The notes under the pieces were generated by a model. That model did not search any database, was not told the DNA's origin, and saw only the letters and a program-made list of their open reading frames with translations. Of a stretch of DNA of 42,420 nucleotides, positions 1-8,050 are shown one piece after another (within the stretch, counting starts at the first letter, position 1; every line of letters starts with the position of its first letter). The translations under genes and the position numbers were made by a program. Origin of the DNA: Methanobacteriota archaeon (GTDB lineage: Archaea > Halobacteriota > Methanosarcinia > Methanosarcinales > Methanosarcinaceae); assembly GCA_016841625.1 (NCBI GenBank), contig JAENYU010000002.1, forward strand, positions 118,431 through 160,850. Direction: 5' to 3'.

Positions 1-64
1 AACCGAATACTACCTTAACCGAATACTACCTTAACCGAATACTACCTTAACCGAACAGTACCTA
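1..64. repeat. 16-bp tandem repeat at window edge
   Basis: Three exact copies and one degenerate copy of AACCGAATACTACCTT lie head to tail from base 1. The array probably continues upstream of the window. It is non-coding and lies downstream of the minus-strand flavin reductase gene. Similar short arrays recur in other gaps of this window. Confidence 0.9.
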
Positions 65-196
65 AAGCATATTCAAAAATCCGTTTTTAGTCAAATATTA
101 TCTGAAGAGAGGAATCCTGAGTTCAGGAATTCTTATTTCCCTGTCCTCCGGTCCCGGCATTTTTCTATAGATCTCTTCGCTAGAGCTATCTTTCCG

Positions 197-799
197 CTAC
201 TCATATTTTCTTACATTATTCCCGTTTTCGCTGAAGTTTTTCCCTATAGACCAGGCTTTGCCCAGGTGGCCGCCTATTCCCCAGTAGTTGTTGTCATACA
301 TCGAAAACACGATGGGTTCGATCTTTTCAATATCAGGGACCCCATTGCAGAGGTAACATTCCTCGGCGTAGCTTTCCACGACCTCTCCGATGAAAACCTC
401 GTTTGTCCCTCCGAAGTCCAGGGTATCCACAAGTTTACATTCAAGGTTTACGGGACATTCAAGGATCATGGGAGCGTTTTCGAGTTTCCCGTAGAAGGTT
501 TCGAAAATCCGGGACTTATCCGTTTTTTTCCCGGAAACGATCCCGCAGTAATCCGTAACTTCCACCATGTGCCTGGAAGGGATGTTCACGCTGAAGCAGC
601 GGTTTTCCTTAATCCCCTCGTTTGTATAGTGCCTCTTTCCCAGAGTGACCGCAATCATGGGAGGGATTGCCTGCACGATCCCGCAAAAGGCGATGGTCAG
701 GTAATTAGGCTTTCCCTTTACGTTTGCGCCCACCAGGGTTGTTGGCATCGGGTACAGGAAATTCCTGGCTCCGAGATTCTTTTTCTCAATGCTGTTCAT
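197..799 (-). CDS. Flavin reductase-like FMN-binding split-barrel protein
   Basis: This is a 200-residue protein of the flavin reductase-like (split-barrel, FMN-binding) family. The N-terminal stretch with PMPTTLVGANVKGKPN and the following segment about not-yet-bound flavin (IAFCGIVQAIPP, ITLGKRHYT-type) match the family, which in methanogens includes small flavoproteins of unknown electron partners. An ATG lies 18 bases further upstream, but a strong GGAGGGAGG ribosome site sits five bases before the ATG at 799, so the shorter start is preferred. It stands alone, with repeats on both sides. The exact substrate cannot be told from sequence. Family assignment is firm, role is not. Confidence 0.85.
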   Translation of the reverse strand: MNSIEKKNLGARNFLYPMPTTLVGANVKGKPNYLTIAFCGIVQAIPPMIAVTLGKRHYTNEGIKENRCFSVNIPSRHMVEVTDYCGIVSGKKTDKSRIFETFYGKLENAPMILECPVNLECKLVDTLDFGGTNEVFIGEVVESYAEECYLCNGVPDIEKIEPIVFSMYDNNYWGIGGHLGKAWSIGKNFSENGNNVRKYE

Positions 800-1211
800 C
801 AGTCCTCCCTCCATCATTATTCGAACTGAAATATTTAGATTGAAATCGAAGTGTGAATTAAACTGGAATCAAAGCCTGAATTAAACTGGAATCAAAGTAC
901 GAATTAAACTGGAATCGAAGTATGAAGGTCTGGGATTTCGCGAAGGATAAGCGAAATGAATTTAATTATATTCAATATGCCCACCAGGATCTAATTAGTA
1001 TTCCGGTTTTGTGTAATATATATGATAAGATATAATAAATATGATATAAATATCCAGAAACAATTTGGAAAAAGAAAAAAAGTAAGGGGAGAGAAGGATA
1101 CCAGAGAAGGATACACCAGTCCAGGAGAACAGAAAACTCAGGGCAGGTCTTTAACCTTCGGGAATCCGCAACTGAGACATTCCAATTATTCAGGGGAAAA
1201 CACCCGGTAGC
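800..1211. other. Intergenic region with 23-bp repeats, no supported gene
   Basis: The stretch between the flavin reductase and the first ABC permease holds three copies of a 23-bp unit (from 855) and then AT-rich sequence. A 62-codon open frame at 1022-1210 has a low-complexity, lysine-rich translation and no convincing ribosome site, so I do not call it a gene. Confidence 0.6.
855..920. repeat. 23-bp tandem repeat, three copies
   Basis: The core GAATTAAACTGGAATCAAAG begins at 855, 878 and 901, with one substitution in the last copy. It lies just upstream of the flavin reductase start, so it may sit in or near that gene's promoter region. Confidence 0.85.
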
Positions 1212-2426
1212 TCACTCATACCTCAAAGCATCCACGGGGTTCATTTTTGCAGCCTTGTTTGCCGGATACGCCCCTGCGACGACTCCCACTATAAGGGCCA
1301 CCCCTAACCCGACCTCCAGGATATAAGGCGGATAAAGGAAGGGAAGGTTCAGGAAGCTCGTAACCACATAAGCGCCTGTCAGTCCTACCCCCAGCCCTAC
1401 AATACCTCCTAAAAGGCTCAGGATCACGGCTTCCACGATAAAGAGCATGAGTACATCGGTGCTGGAATAGCCAAGAGCCTTCATAATCCCGATTTCCCGG
1501 GTGCGTTCCGTGACGGTTACAAGCATAATGTTCATTATCCCTATGGAACCGACGAGCAGGGAGATAAGGGCAACCGCAACAAGGAAAGCTCCCAGGGAAT
1601 CCGATAGCTGATTGACCTGCTCCAGGACATCGGCCTGGTTGAAGATCGTGTAAGGCTTTGCGTCTTCGTCATCCAGATCCCTGGAAGAAACCCCGAAGTT
1701 CCTTGCCAGGCGCTTGTCCACTTCATCCGAGACTGTCTCCACGTCTTCAAGGCTCTCGGACATGACAAAAAAAGCCCCGAAATCCTCTTCTTCGAGCATC
1801 TCGTTGATTGTGGAGACAGGGATAAAGATGCTCACGTCCCGGTCAATCCCCCCTTCGGCGAATGAGGTTTCCGGGCTTTCGATGATGCCCTTTACCTTAA
1901 ACTTCTTCGTCACGATCCTCTCCCTCTCAAGGCGAAAGTCAATGTCTATCGAATTCCTGGAAGAGATATTCCGGTCGAATTTCTCGTGCGCCACCCCGTA
2001 GCCGAGAACCGCTGAAAACTTGTCCTGATCAGATATGAAACTGCCTTCTTCCATGATGATATTAGCCGTATCCTCATAGTCGGCGGAAACCCCGACAATG
2101 TTAATATTTTTAGTCTGTGAGAGATAGGTGACCTCGCCAAGTTGCTGTTTTATGGCCGAAACCCCCATCACCCCCGGAGTCTTATCGATAATTTCCAGTT
2201 CGTCGGTGTAGAAAAGGTTCGGCTCCTGGCTGAAAATAATGATAAAGTTGGAGCCGAGAGAACTGATTTCCTCTTCGAAAAAAAGGTTGAAACTCTCTCC
2301 CAGGGACACATTTGCAACTACTGCCGCAATCCCTATGATAATGCCCAGGGTCGTCAGCCCAGAGCGAAGCTTTGCACTCCCCACGCTCCCGAAAGAAATC
2401 TTGACAGCCTGCCTGAAATTAAGCAC
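1212..2426 (-). CDS. MacB/FtsX-type ABC transporter permease (orphan copy)
   Basis: This 404-residue permease has the MacB layout: one N-terminal membrane helix (about residues 24-43), a large extracytoplasmic MacB-PCD domain (about 45-275), then three helices in the FtsX domain with the conserved stretch GSIGIMNIMLVTVTERTREIG. It ends with AAKMNPVDALRYE, the usual family terminus. The start is GTG at 2426, preceded by AGGTGGGG. It is collinear and gap-free with the second 404-residue permease at 8051-9265, so the two are paralogues. No ATPase or surface-protein gene adjoins it; it may use the ATPase at 10.7 kb. Such systems usually export peptides or act on envelope substrates; the substrate here is unknown. 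Confidence 0.9.
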   Translation of the reverse strand: MLNFRQAVKISFGSVGSAKLRSGLTTLGIIIGIAAVVANVSLGESFNLFFEEEISSLGSNFIIIFSQEPNLFYTDELEIIDKTPGVMGVSAIKQQLGEVTYLSQTKNINIVGVSADYEDTANIIMEEGSFISDQDKFSAVLGYGVAHEKFDRNISSRNSIDIDFRLERERIVTKKFKVKGIIESPETSFAEGGIDRDVSIFIPVSTINEMLEEEDFGAFFVMSESLEDVETVSDEVDKRLARNFGVSSRDLDDEDAKPYTIFNQADVLEQVNQLSDSLGAFLVAVALISLLVGSIGIMNIMLVTVTERTREIGIMKALGYSSTDVLMLFIVEAVILSLLGGIVGLGVGLTGAYVVTSFLNLPFLYPPYILEVGLGVALIVGVVAGAYPANKAAKMNPVDALRYE

Positions 2427-2729
2427 CGGAACCCCACCTTAGTTCCCTGAAGAGGACTTTAAACGACCTTCACCGGACTGAAAAATCCGGAAACAAACCT
2501 GAAAGTAACAGGCCTGAACTTACGGAAAAGGAATTTGCCGAAAAACTACCCACAGTCCGGACAGCTGTATGCCCCCAATACCCTATTGACATGTGCACTA
2601 TTAAATCGTATGCAGTATAAAATTGATGCCACAACTATATAAACAGGTTGCATAAACAGATGGAAGTCGAACTGATCAAACAAACAGCAGTTTTACCGGG
2701 GGAACTCCCCCCATTTTACAAATACCGAA
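2427..2729. other. Intergenic region upstream of the IscB element
   Basis: About 300 bases separate the permease start from the predicted left end of the IscB element. It contains a TATA-like CTATATAAA at 2635-2643 that could drive rightward transcription into the omega RNA, and a GGGGG/CCCCC hairpin near 2699-2711. The last 16 bases (2714-2729) would be the natural guide if the RNA model is right. No gene is seen. Confidence 0.5.
2635..2643 (+). promoter_or_regulatory. Candidate TATA box reading toward the omega RNA
   Basis: CTATATAAA fits an archaeal TATA box and would place a transcript start near 2660-2667, upstream of the guide and omega-RNA region. It lies in host DNA outside the predicted element, so expression would depend on the insertion site. 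The similarity is by eye only, and a role on the opposite strand for the permease cannot be excluded. Confidence 0.35.
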
Positions 2730-3046
2730 GTCAACTACCCCTCCCTAAAATCTAAGCCGTATGGCTTAGATTTTAGAGTAAGGGGCTTGTCTAACAAGCC
2801 CTGGTTGACCAGATCCCCGATTAGGAGCTTCGGAAAATCGGGAAACGATAGGAACGAATTTCATAGTTACCCTGGAATGCCGCCTCAGTTTCAGGCTCTA
2901 AGGATGCCGGTTAAACAGTCCTGAGAGGTAGGGACAGTGCTTGCATCATACAAACCGTTCCATATCAGATCGAGAGGAAGCCGGAAACCGGGATTGTCTC
3001 CACTAACCCGGATACGCATAACCCTATTCAATAGGAGCAATTACAA
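2730..3046 (+). ncRNA. Omega RNA (HEARO-type) of the IscB element
   Basis: The 317 bases directly before iscB fold well by inspection. GTCAACTA (2730-2737) pairs with TGGTTGAC (2802-2809, one G-U). It encloses a perfect 14-bp hairpin (2745-2758 with 2763-2776, loop GTAT), which CCCCT/AGGGG can extend, and an 8-bp hairpin (2783-2790 with 2794-2801). Further stems are CCCGATT/AATCGGG (2816-2822/2836-2842), CTCAG/CTGAG (2884-2888/2921-2925), GGGACA/TGTCTC (2931-2936/2995-3000) and CCGG-AAA-CCGG (2981-2991). IscB proteins are known to use an RNA encoded just upstream, with the guide at its 5' end. The position and fold fit; exact ends are inferred. Confidence 0.8.
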
Positions 3047-4321
3047 ATGTTTGTATTTGTACTCAGCAAAGACGGAACCCCGCTCATGCCCACGAAACCG
3101 GCAAAAGCGAGGATCTTGCTCAAAACAGGAAAGGCAAAAGTGGTCAGAACCACGCCCTTCACAATCAAGTTACTTTTCGAGAGCAGTAACTACACTCAGC
3201 CCGTAACTGCCGGAATGGACACTGGCTCGAAAACCGTAGGATGCGCCGCTATTGCTTCCGGAAAAATGTTGTATCAGTCCGAAATCTCCCTGAGAGAAAA
3301 CGTTTCGAAAAAGATGGAGCAACGGAAAACGTACAGGAGAAGCCGGAGAAACCGGAAAACAAGGTACAGGCCAGCAAGGTTTGACAACCGGGGAAATTCG
3401 AGAAGAGAAGGAAGATTAGCTCCTTCCATCAAAAGCAAAGTTGAGTCTCATTTCAGGGAAAAAAGGTTTGTGGAATCCCTGCTTCCGGTAACGGAATGGA
3501 AGGTCGAACTTGCTTCCTTTGATATCCACAAAATCAAAGACCCGGAAGTTTCCGGAACAGGGTATCAGGAAGGGGATCTCAAAGGTTTCTACAATGTCAA
3601 GGCTTACGTTTTGCACAGGGACGGCTACACCTGCCAGCATTGCAGGGGAAAGTCAAAGGATTCCCGGCTACATTGCCATCACATCGTTTTCAGGTCAAAG
3701 CAGGGGACAGATACCCCGGAAAACCTGATTACGCTCTGTGAACCCTGTCACACTGCCCTTCATGCAGGGGAATTTGAGCTTTCAGGAAGAAGGTCAAACA
3801 CGAAACACGCCACAGAAGTTGGCATTGTCAAGTCCCGGATCAAGAAATCCGGCTGGAATTTTGAGGAAGTTTTCGGTTACGAAACAAAATTCAAAAGAGA
3901 ACAGGTTTTGGGACTCGAAAAAACGCATTATTTTGATGCGCTTGCTATCTGTTGTGAGGATAAACAGAAAGTAGAACCGGATGATACGGTCTACTTCAAA
4001 AAACACGTTCCTGCGGGAGATTATCAGCAAAGGAGAGGGAAAAGGTCCGAGAAGAAAATACCTACCGGAAAGCTGTTTGGACTCAGGAAATTCGATCTTG
4101 TAAAAACAGAAAAGGGAATTGGTATTGTCCGAGGAAAACGGTCAAGCGGGTATTTTGAGATCAGGGATATTTTCAATAATCTGATCCATGCGAGTGTCAA
4201 CATTAAGAGAAATTGCCGGAGACTTAGAGCGGCATGTACTACATTAGTTCAGATGACGCATTCCTCCCCCACCTGTCGGCCTGCGGCCTCCGAGGAAGGG
4301 GACTCCTGCTGTGGAGGTTGA
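3047..4321 (+). CDS. iscB: IscB RNA-guided HNH/RuvC endonuclease
   Basis: This 424-residue protein has the IscB order of domains. A PLMP motif is at residues 12-15, RuvC-I MDTGSKTVG with Asp58, an arginine-rich bridge helix at about 93-112 (YRRSRRNRKTRYR), RuvC-II with Glu154, an HNH domain at about 185-240 with Cys196/Cys199 and Cys231/Cys234 as likely zinc ligands and His211-His212 in the active site, and RuvC-III with His294 and Asp297 (THYFDALAICC). All catalytic residues appear intact. IscB is the ancestor-like relative of Cas9 and cuts DNA guided by omega RNA. AGGAG lies nine bases before the ATG. The last about 25 codons run through the right-end hairpin and the stop lies just outside the element. 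Confidence 0.92.
   Translation: MFVFVLSKDGTPLMPTKPAKARILLKTGKAKVVRTTPFTIKLLFESSNYTQPVTAGMDTGSKTVGCAAIASGKMLYQSEISLRENVSKKMEQRKTYRRSRRNRKTRYRPARFDNRGNSRREGRLAPSIKSKVESHFREKRFVESLLPVTEWKVELASFDIHKIKDPEVSGTGYQEGDLKGFYNVKAYVLHRDGYTCQHCRGKSKDSRLHCHHIVFRSKQGTDTPENLITLCEPCHTALHAGEFELSGRRSNTKHATEVGIVKSRIKKSGWNFEEVFGYETKFKREQVLGLEKTHYFDALAICCEDKQKVEPDDTVYFKKHVPAGDYQQRRGKRSEKKIPTGKLFGLRKFDLVKTEKGIGIVRGKRSSGYFEIRDIFNNLIHASVNIKRNCRRLRAACTTLVQMTHSSPTCRPAASEEGDSCCGG
4265..4302 (+). repeat. Imperfect right-end hairpin of the IscB element
   Basis: TCCCC-CA-CCT (4265-4274) pairs with AGG-AA-GGGGA (4293-4302), with inner CGG/CCG (4277-4279/4290-4292). Imperfect subterminal hairpins near the right end are what IS200/IS605-family transposases recognise. 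It overlaps the 3' end of iscB, which constrains the C-terminal residues. Confidence 0.65.
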
Positions 4322-4399
4322 AACATCCGACAGTTGAAAAAGAGGAAAGAAAAAGCCAGAGAAAACCGTCGGTTCAAAACTTTACAAGTTACCACATTT

Positions 4400-4408
4400 T
4401 TTATATAT
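4400..4408 (+). promoter_or_regulatory. Candidate TATA box of the histidine kinase gene
   Basis: TTTATATAT-like sequence about 75 bases before the TTG start at 4481 would place transcription near 4430. It lies outside the IscB element, so it is likely the kinase gene's own promoter. Confidence 0.4.
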
Positions 4409-4480
4409 GTTTGAGATGCATAATAGAAAAGTGTAATTATAGATGTTCTGCGTAGTAAAACTAAATAAATTTGCTATGTA

Positions 4481-7102
4481 TTGAGACAAGAGAAAGAAAA
4501 AAAATTGCATCCGCTGCAGGCTTTGCAGAAAAACCTGTTATCAGCCTTTATCAAATTTCATATTTTGCTTCTTAAAAATATAAAACTAAAATATCCGGAG
4601 GGGGAAAGAATTCAGACAAAAAATAAAAATACAGGCATCGATTTTTCTCTAAGCATACCATACAGCCCCCAGATCCCCGTTTTATACAGCAACCAGGAAG
4701 AACTGACAGAGTTACTTGCTCTTTATTTTAAAGAGGGAATCGAAAAGGGAGAACACTGTGTATGGATAAGCCCCGAGCAGGGGGAGTCTGAAAGTGCAAA
4801 AATAGCTCTGGAAAATAAGGGAGTGGATACTGAGCACTGCCTCCGGTCAGACCAGCTGGAAATAATACCGGCCCGGGAATTTCAGGAAAATGCAGCTTTG
4901 CCTACCCCTTCAGCTGTGGAAATGCTGGAAAAGAGATATGAAAAAGCCCTTTCAGACGGGTTTTCAGGGCTCCGGATAAACCTGGACCTTAAAAAAGCAG
5001 AAGCTTCCCTGACACCCTGTTTTGAGAATTGCAGGGAAGCCCTCGAAGAAATAAACCTGAGAGAAAATATCACACTTCTTTTAACTGCCCCCCTTGAAGA
5101 ACTTTCAGCTTTGGAACTTATCTCCCTGATGGGAGAGCATGAAGACCTGAGAATCAGGCAGGAAAGGAAATGGGAGTATATCGGAAGTGGGAAAGCCGGA
5201 AATAAAGGAAAGATTTCCAACGATTCCAAAGAACAGGCAGTTAAAGACCTGAAAGATTCCGAACAGAAATTCAAGAGCATCTTTGACCATTCCAATGACG
5301 CGATCGTAATCTTTGACCTGGACAACAATGTCCTTGAGGTCAATGATGTCGCCTGTAAAACTCTTGGGTACACCCGGGAAGAAATAATCCGGATGCCGGT
5401 CTGGAAATTAAAAACCCCCGAATACCAGAAAAAACTGGAAGAACACAGGAAACTTATCTGCAAGTCCGGGCATGCCGTGTTCGAAATCGAATGCCTCCGT
5501 AAGGATGGGACCGTCATACCCTGTGAGGTCAGCAACTGCCTGATAGAATATGAGGGAAAAAAGGTCATACTCTCCTTTGCCAGGGACATTTCCGAAAGGA
5601 AAAGGACAGAAGAAGCTTTGCGAGATTCGGAAGAGAGGTACCGGACAATTTTCGAAGAATCCCCGGTGGGGATCGTCCACTTTGACAGTAAAGGAGTGCT
5701 CAAGCTCTGCAACGAAAGTTTCGCAAAAATTGCAGGAAGCAGCCGGGAAAAAGTAATCGGGCTTGAGGACCTTTCCGCCCTGCAAAAAGAAGATATGAAA
5801 AAGGCTGTCGAAACAGTATTATCCGGGATTCCCGGGTACTTTGAAGGAGAGTACGTTTCAGCCACAGAAAACCGGCCAATGCCAGTCAGAGTGACTTTTA
5901 GCCCCCTTTTTACTAAAGAACATATTTTGAAGGGGGGCATCGGGATTGTAGAAGACATCAGCGAACGCAAAAAAGTGGAAACTCTCCAGCAGGAGAAAAT
6001 GAATTTCCTTCAAAACCTGGTAAATTCCATTCCGGCACCTGTTTATTATAAGGACAGAAACGGGAAATACATCGGCTGCAACCGGGCCTTTGAAGAGTTT
6101 ATTGGAAAAAGAAAAGAAGAGATTGTTGGAAAGACAATATGCGATTTCGCCCCCCAGGAAGTTGCCGAAGCCCAGCACCTCAGGGACCTTGAATTAATCA
6201 GGGCAGGGGGGACAGAAGTGTTCGAAGCCAGCGTAGAGCATGCTGAAAACACCCTCCATCAGGTGGTTTTCAACAAGGTCGTACTCAACGGACCCTCGGA
6301 AGAGGACTCCGTGCTGCTGGGCATCATATGGGATATCACCGAAAGAAAAGAACTGGAAAAGAGCCTACTCAAGGCGAAAAAAGCAGCAGAAGCTGCCAAC
6401 AGGGCAAAAAGCGGATTCATTGCAAATATGAGCCATGAACTACGGACTCCTCTGAATTCTGTGATAGGGTTTTCGGACCTCCTGCTGGAAGGGACTTTCG
6501 GGACCCTGAATGGGAAGCAGGCCAAGTATATAAACAATATTCTGAACAGCGGGAAAAACCTGCTGGAAATTATCAACAACCTGCTGGACATCTCAAAACT
6601 CGAAACAGGGGAAAGTTCCCTGGACTACGAAGAGCTAGACCTTGCCCCCTTCATCGAAGAAGTAAGAACCTCCATCCTCCCCCTGGCTTCAAGTAAAAAA
6701 ATTACCATCGAATCCGACTTTGACCCTGCCCTCGGAAACGTCCGGGCCGACCGGGCAAAATTAAAACATGTCCTCTACAACCTCCTGAGTAACGCCGTAA
6801 AGTTCACACCCAGAGAGGGAAAAATCAACGTAGACACACGTAAAAAGGATGAAGTTGCAGAGATCAGGATAACTGACAACGGTATAAGCATCCCTGTAGA
6901 AAGCCAAAAGAAAATATTCCAGCCCTTTGTACAGGGAGATTCATTCTCCTCAAAAGAATACGGAGGAGTCGGGTTGGGGCTTTATATTGTGAAAAATTTT
7001 GTAGAACTCCATGGAGGCGAAGTATGGGTGAGCTCAGAACCCGGAAAAGGCAGCACTTTTACCTTTACGCTTCCCCTGGAGCGGAGAGTGGCGAGCAGTT
7101 GA
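4481..7102 (+). CDS. MEDS-PAS-PAS-PAS hybrid-free sensor histidine kinase
   Basis: The 873-residue frame encodes a soluble sensor kinase. A MEDS (methanogen/methylotroph DcmR sensory) domain spans about 50-225. Three PAS domains follow (about 255-375, 380-500, 505-630), each ending in D-I-S/T-E-R-K. Then come HisKA with phospho-His in SHELRTPLNSVIGFSDLL and an HATPase domain (N box LYNLLSNAVKFTP; G boxes DNGISIP and GVGLGLYIVK). The first box reads GIS where GIG is usual. No membrane helix is seen. The start is uncertain: TTG at 4481 lacks a ribosome site, whereas a GGAGGGGG at 4597-4604 sits five bases before an in-frame ATT at 4610, which would begin right before the MEDS domain. No response regulator is adjacent; the signal is unknown. 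Confidence 0.9.
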   Translation: MRQEKEKKLHPLQALQKNLLSAFIKFHILLLKNIKLKYPEGERIQTKNKNTGIDFSLSIPYSPQIPVLYSNQEELTELLALYFKEGIEKGEHCVWISPEQGESESAKIALENKGVDTEHCLRSDQLEIIPAREFQENAALPTPSAVEMLEKRYEKALSDGFSGLRINLDLKKAEASLTPCFENCREALEEINLRENITLLLTAPLEELSALELISLMGEHEDLRIRQERKWEYIGSGKAGNKGKISNDSKEQAVKDLKDSEQKFKSIFDHSNDAIVIFDLDNNVLEVNDVACKTLGYTREEIIRMPVWKLKTPEYQKKLEEHRKLICKSGHAVFEIECLRKDGTVIPCEVSNCLIEYEGKKVILSFARDISERKRTEEALRDSEERYRTIFEESPVGIVHFDSKGVLKLCNESFAKIAGSSREKVIGLEDLSALQKEDMKKAVETVLSGIPGYFEGEYVSATENRPMPVRVTFSPLFTKEHILKGGIGIVEDISERKKVETLQQEKMNFLQNLVNSIPAPVYYKDRNGKYIGCNRAFEEFIGKRKEEIVGKTICDFAPQEVAEAQHLRDLELIRAGGTEVFEASVEHAENTLHQVVFNKVVLNGPSEEDSVLLGIIWDITERKELEKSLLKAKKAAEAANRAKSGFIANMSHELRTPLNSVIGFSDLLLEGTFGTLNGKQAKYINNILNSGKNLLEIINNLLDISKLETGESSLDYEELDLAPFIEEVRTSILPLASSKKITIESDFDPALGNVRADRAKLKHVLYNLLSNAVKFTPREGKINVDTRKKDEVAEIRITDNGISIPVESQKKIFQPFVQGDSFSSKEYGGVGLGLYIVKNFVELHGGEVWVSSEPGKGSTFTFTLPLERRVASS

Positions 7103-8050
7103 AGCCGCTTTCCGTGAAAATATCTACATGAAGATTGGAGCAGGACCGGAAAAGATTCCCATGAAAATTGAAACGGGATAGCTGAAACTTTTTTGAAATT
7201 TTCATCTCGGAGCTGGAAAAAATAGACCGAAATCAAATAGTTCGGGCTTAACAGAAGAGACCTGCTTTAAAAAAAATAGCCTGTAAAAAGAGCATTTTGT
7301 ATAAAATGGATAAGGGATTTAGGAATTTATTCCTAAATCCCCCCGGAGCGGCACTGCAGATTTTCCGTTTTTCGATCAGATTCCTGTTTTTAGTTTAGAC
7401 CCCCACGGTTTTAAAGCAAGGTATCGGAGTATATTGCTTTTTACTTTCCCCAACCCGCGGGATTTGTGCCGTTTCCTGATAAATTCCCCACTTCCAAGTC
7501 ATTACTGACTTTCTTCATCTTGATTTCTGCACTTTTTTGATTCTTGTCCTGTGATCTTGTGTTCTGTCTGTCGCTTTGCTTGTAGCTCTGAGGCTACAGT
7601 TTGAAATTGTTTTCTTAGATCTTATAATTACTTGAGAGTAATATTTAGACATCGTTATAAAATAATACGGCCTGGTAACGATTATATTATTTATGCAAGC
7701 TTAGTTCAATGCCATAATTCAGGAGGGAAATAGTTGACTTGAGGCACTATTCTTAGATATCCGACATCATTAATTCTGACGCCGTTCGGCAAAAAGGAGA
7801 TCCGCTAAAAAAGCACCTTGTTTTAAAAGAAGTAAACCCCGGGCATCAGGGCATAAAAATCCGAAATAAATCCCCTCCAAAAAAAGAAAGAAATTGAAAA
7901 GATAGTCATTCGGAATGGGCCTTTTCGGCGGCACAAAATTCTGAAAGACCTGTTAAAAAGGGAAGAGGAAAGGAAAACTAAAAGGAAAAGAAAAGAAAAG
8001 AAAAGAAAAGAAAGGAAAAAAGGTCAGGGCAGCAGCCCCGACCGGAATAT
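7103..8050. other. Gene-free 0.95 kb region
   Basis: Between the convergent histidine kinase and ABC permease there is no supported gene. It contains a perfect 13-bp hairpin (7314-7341), a 6-bp TGTAGC/GCTACA hairpin near 7589-7606, and an AAAAG-type simple repeat at about 7981-8016. Scattered short arms suggest decayed mobile-element or RNA sequence, but I recognise no family. Confidence 0.6.
7314..7341. repeat. Perfect 13-bp hairpin with 2-base loop
   Basis: GGGATTTAGGAAT (7314-7326) and ATTCCTAAATCCC (7329-7341) are exact inverted repeats with loop TT. C-rich sequence follows, not a T-run, so it is not a classical terminator. It could be a remnant end of an IS200/IS605-like element or a convergent-gene 3' structure. 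Confidence 0.85.

Larger units (their letters stand above)
2730..4310 (+). mobile_element. IscB-type IS200/IS605-related element without transposase
   Basis: The element spans a structured left end, the omega RNA, iscB and an imperfect right-end hairpin (4265-4302). Related ISC elements are mobilised by a Y1 transposase (TnpA). No tnpA is present here, so movement would need one supplied elsewhere in the genome. Insertion lies between an ABC permease and a histidine kinase gene. Left end near 2730 and right end near 4310 are estimates from RNA structure and hairpin position; no target duplication is expected for this family. Confidence 0.7.

Noticed and set aside
1-64. CRISPR array at the window start
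   Set aside because: The repeats are contiguous 16-bp units with no spacers and no cas genes nearby.
1022-1210. 62-codon plus-strand ORF
   Set aside because: Low-complexity lysine-rich translation, no ribosome site, next to repeats.
3047-4321. Cas9 or TnpB identity for the nuclease
   Set aside because: The PLMP motif, small size, split RuvC with HNH between II and III and upstream RNA fit IscB; TnpB lacks HNH and Cas9 is much larger.
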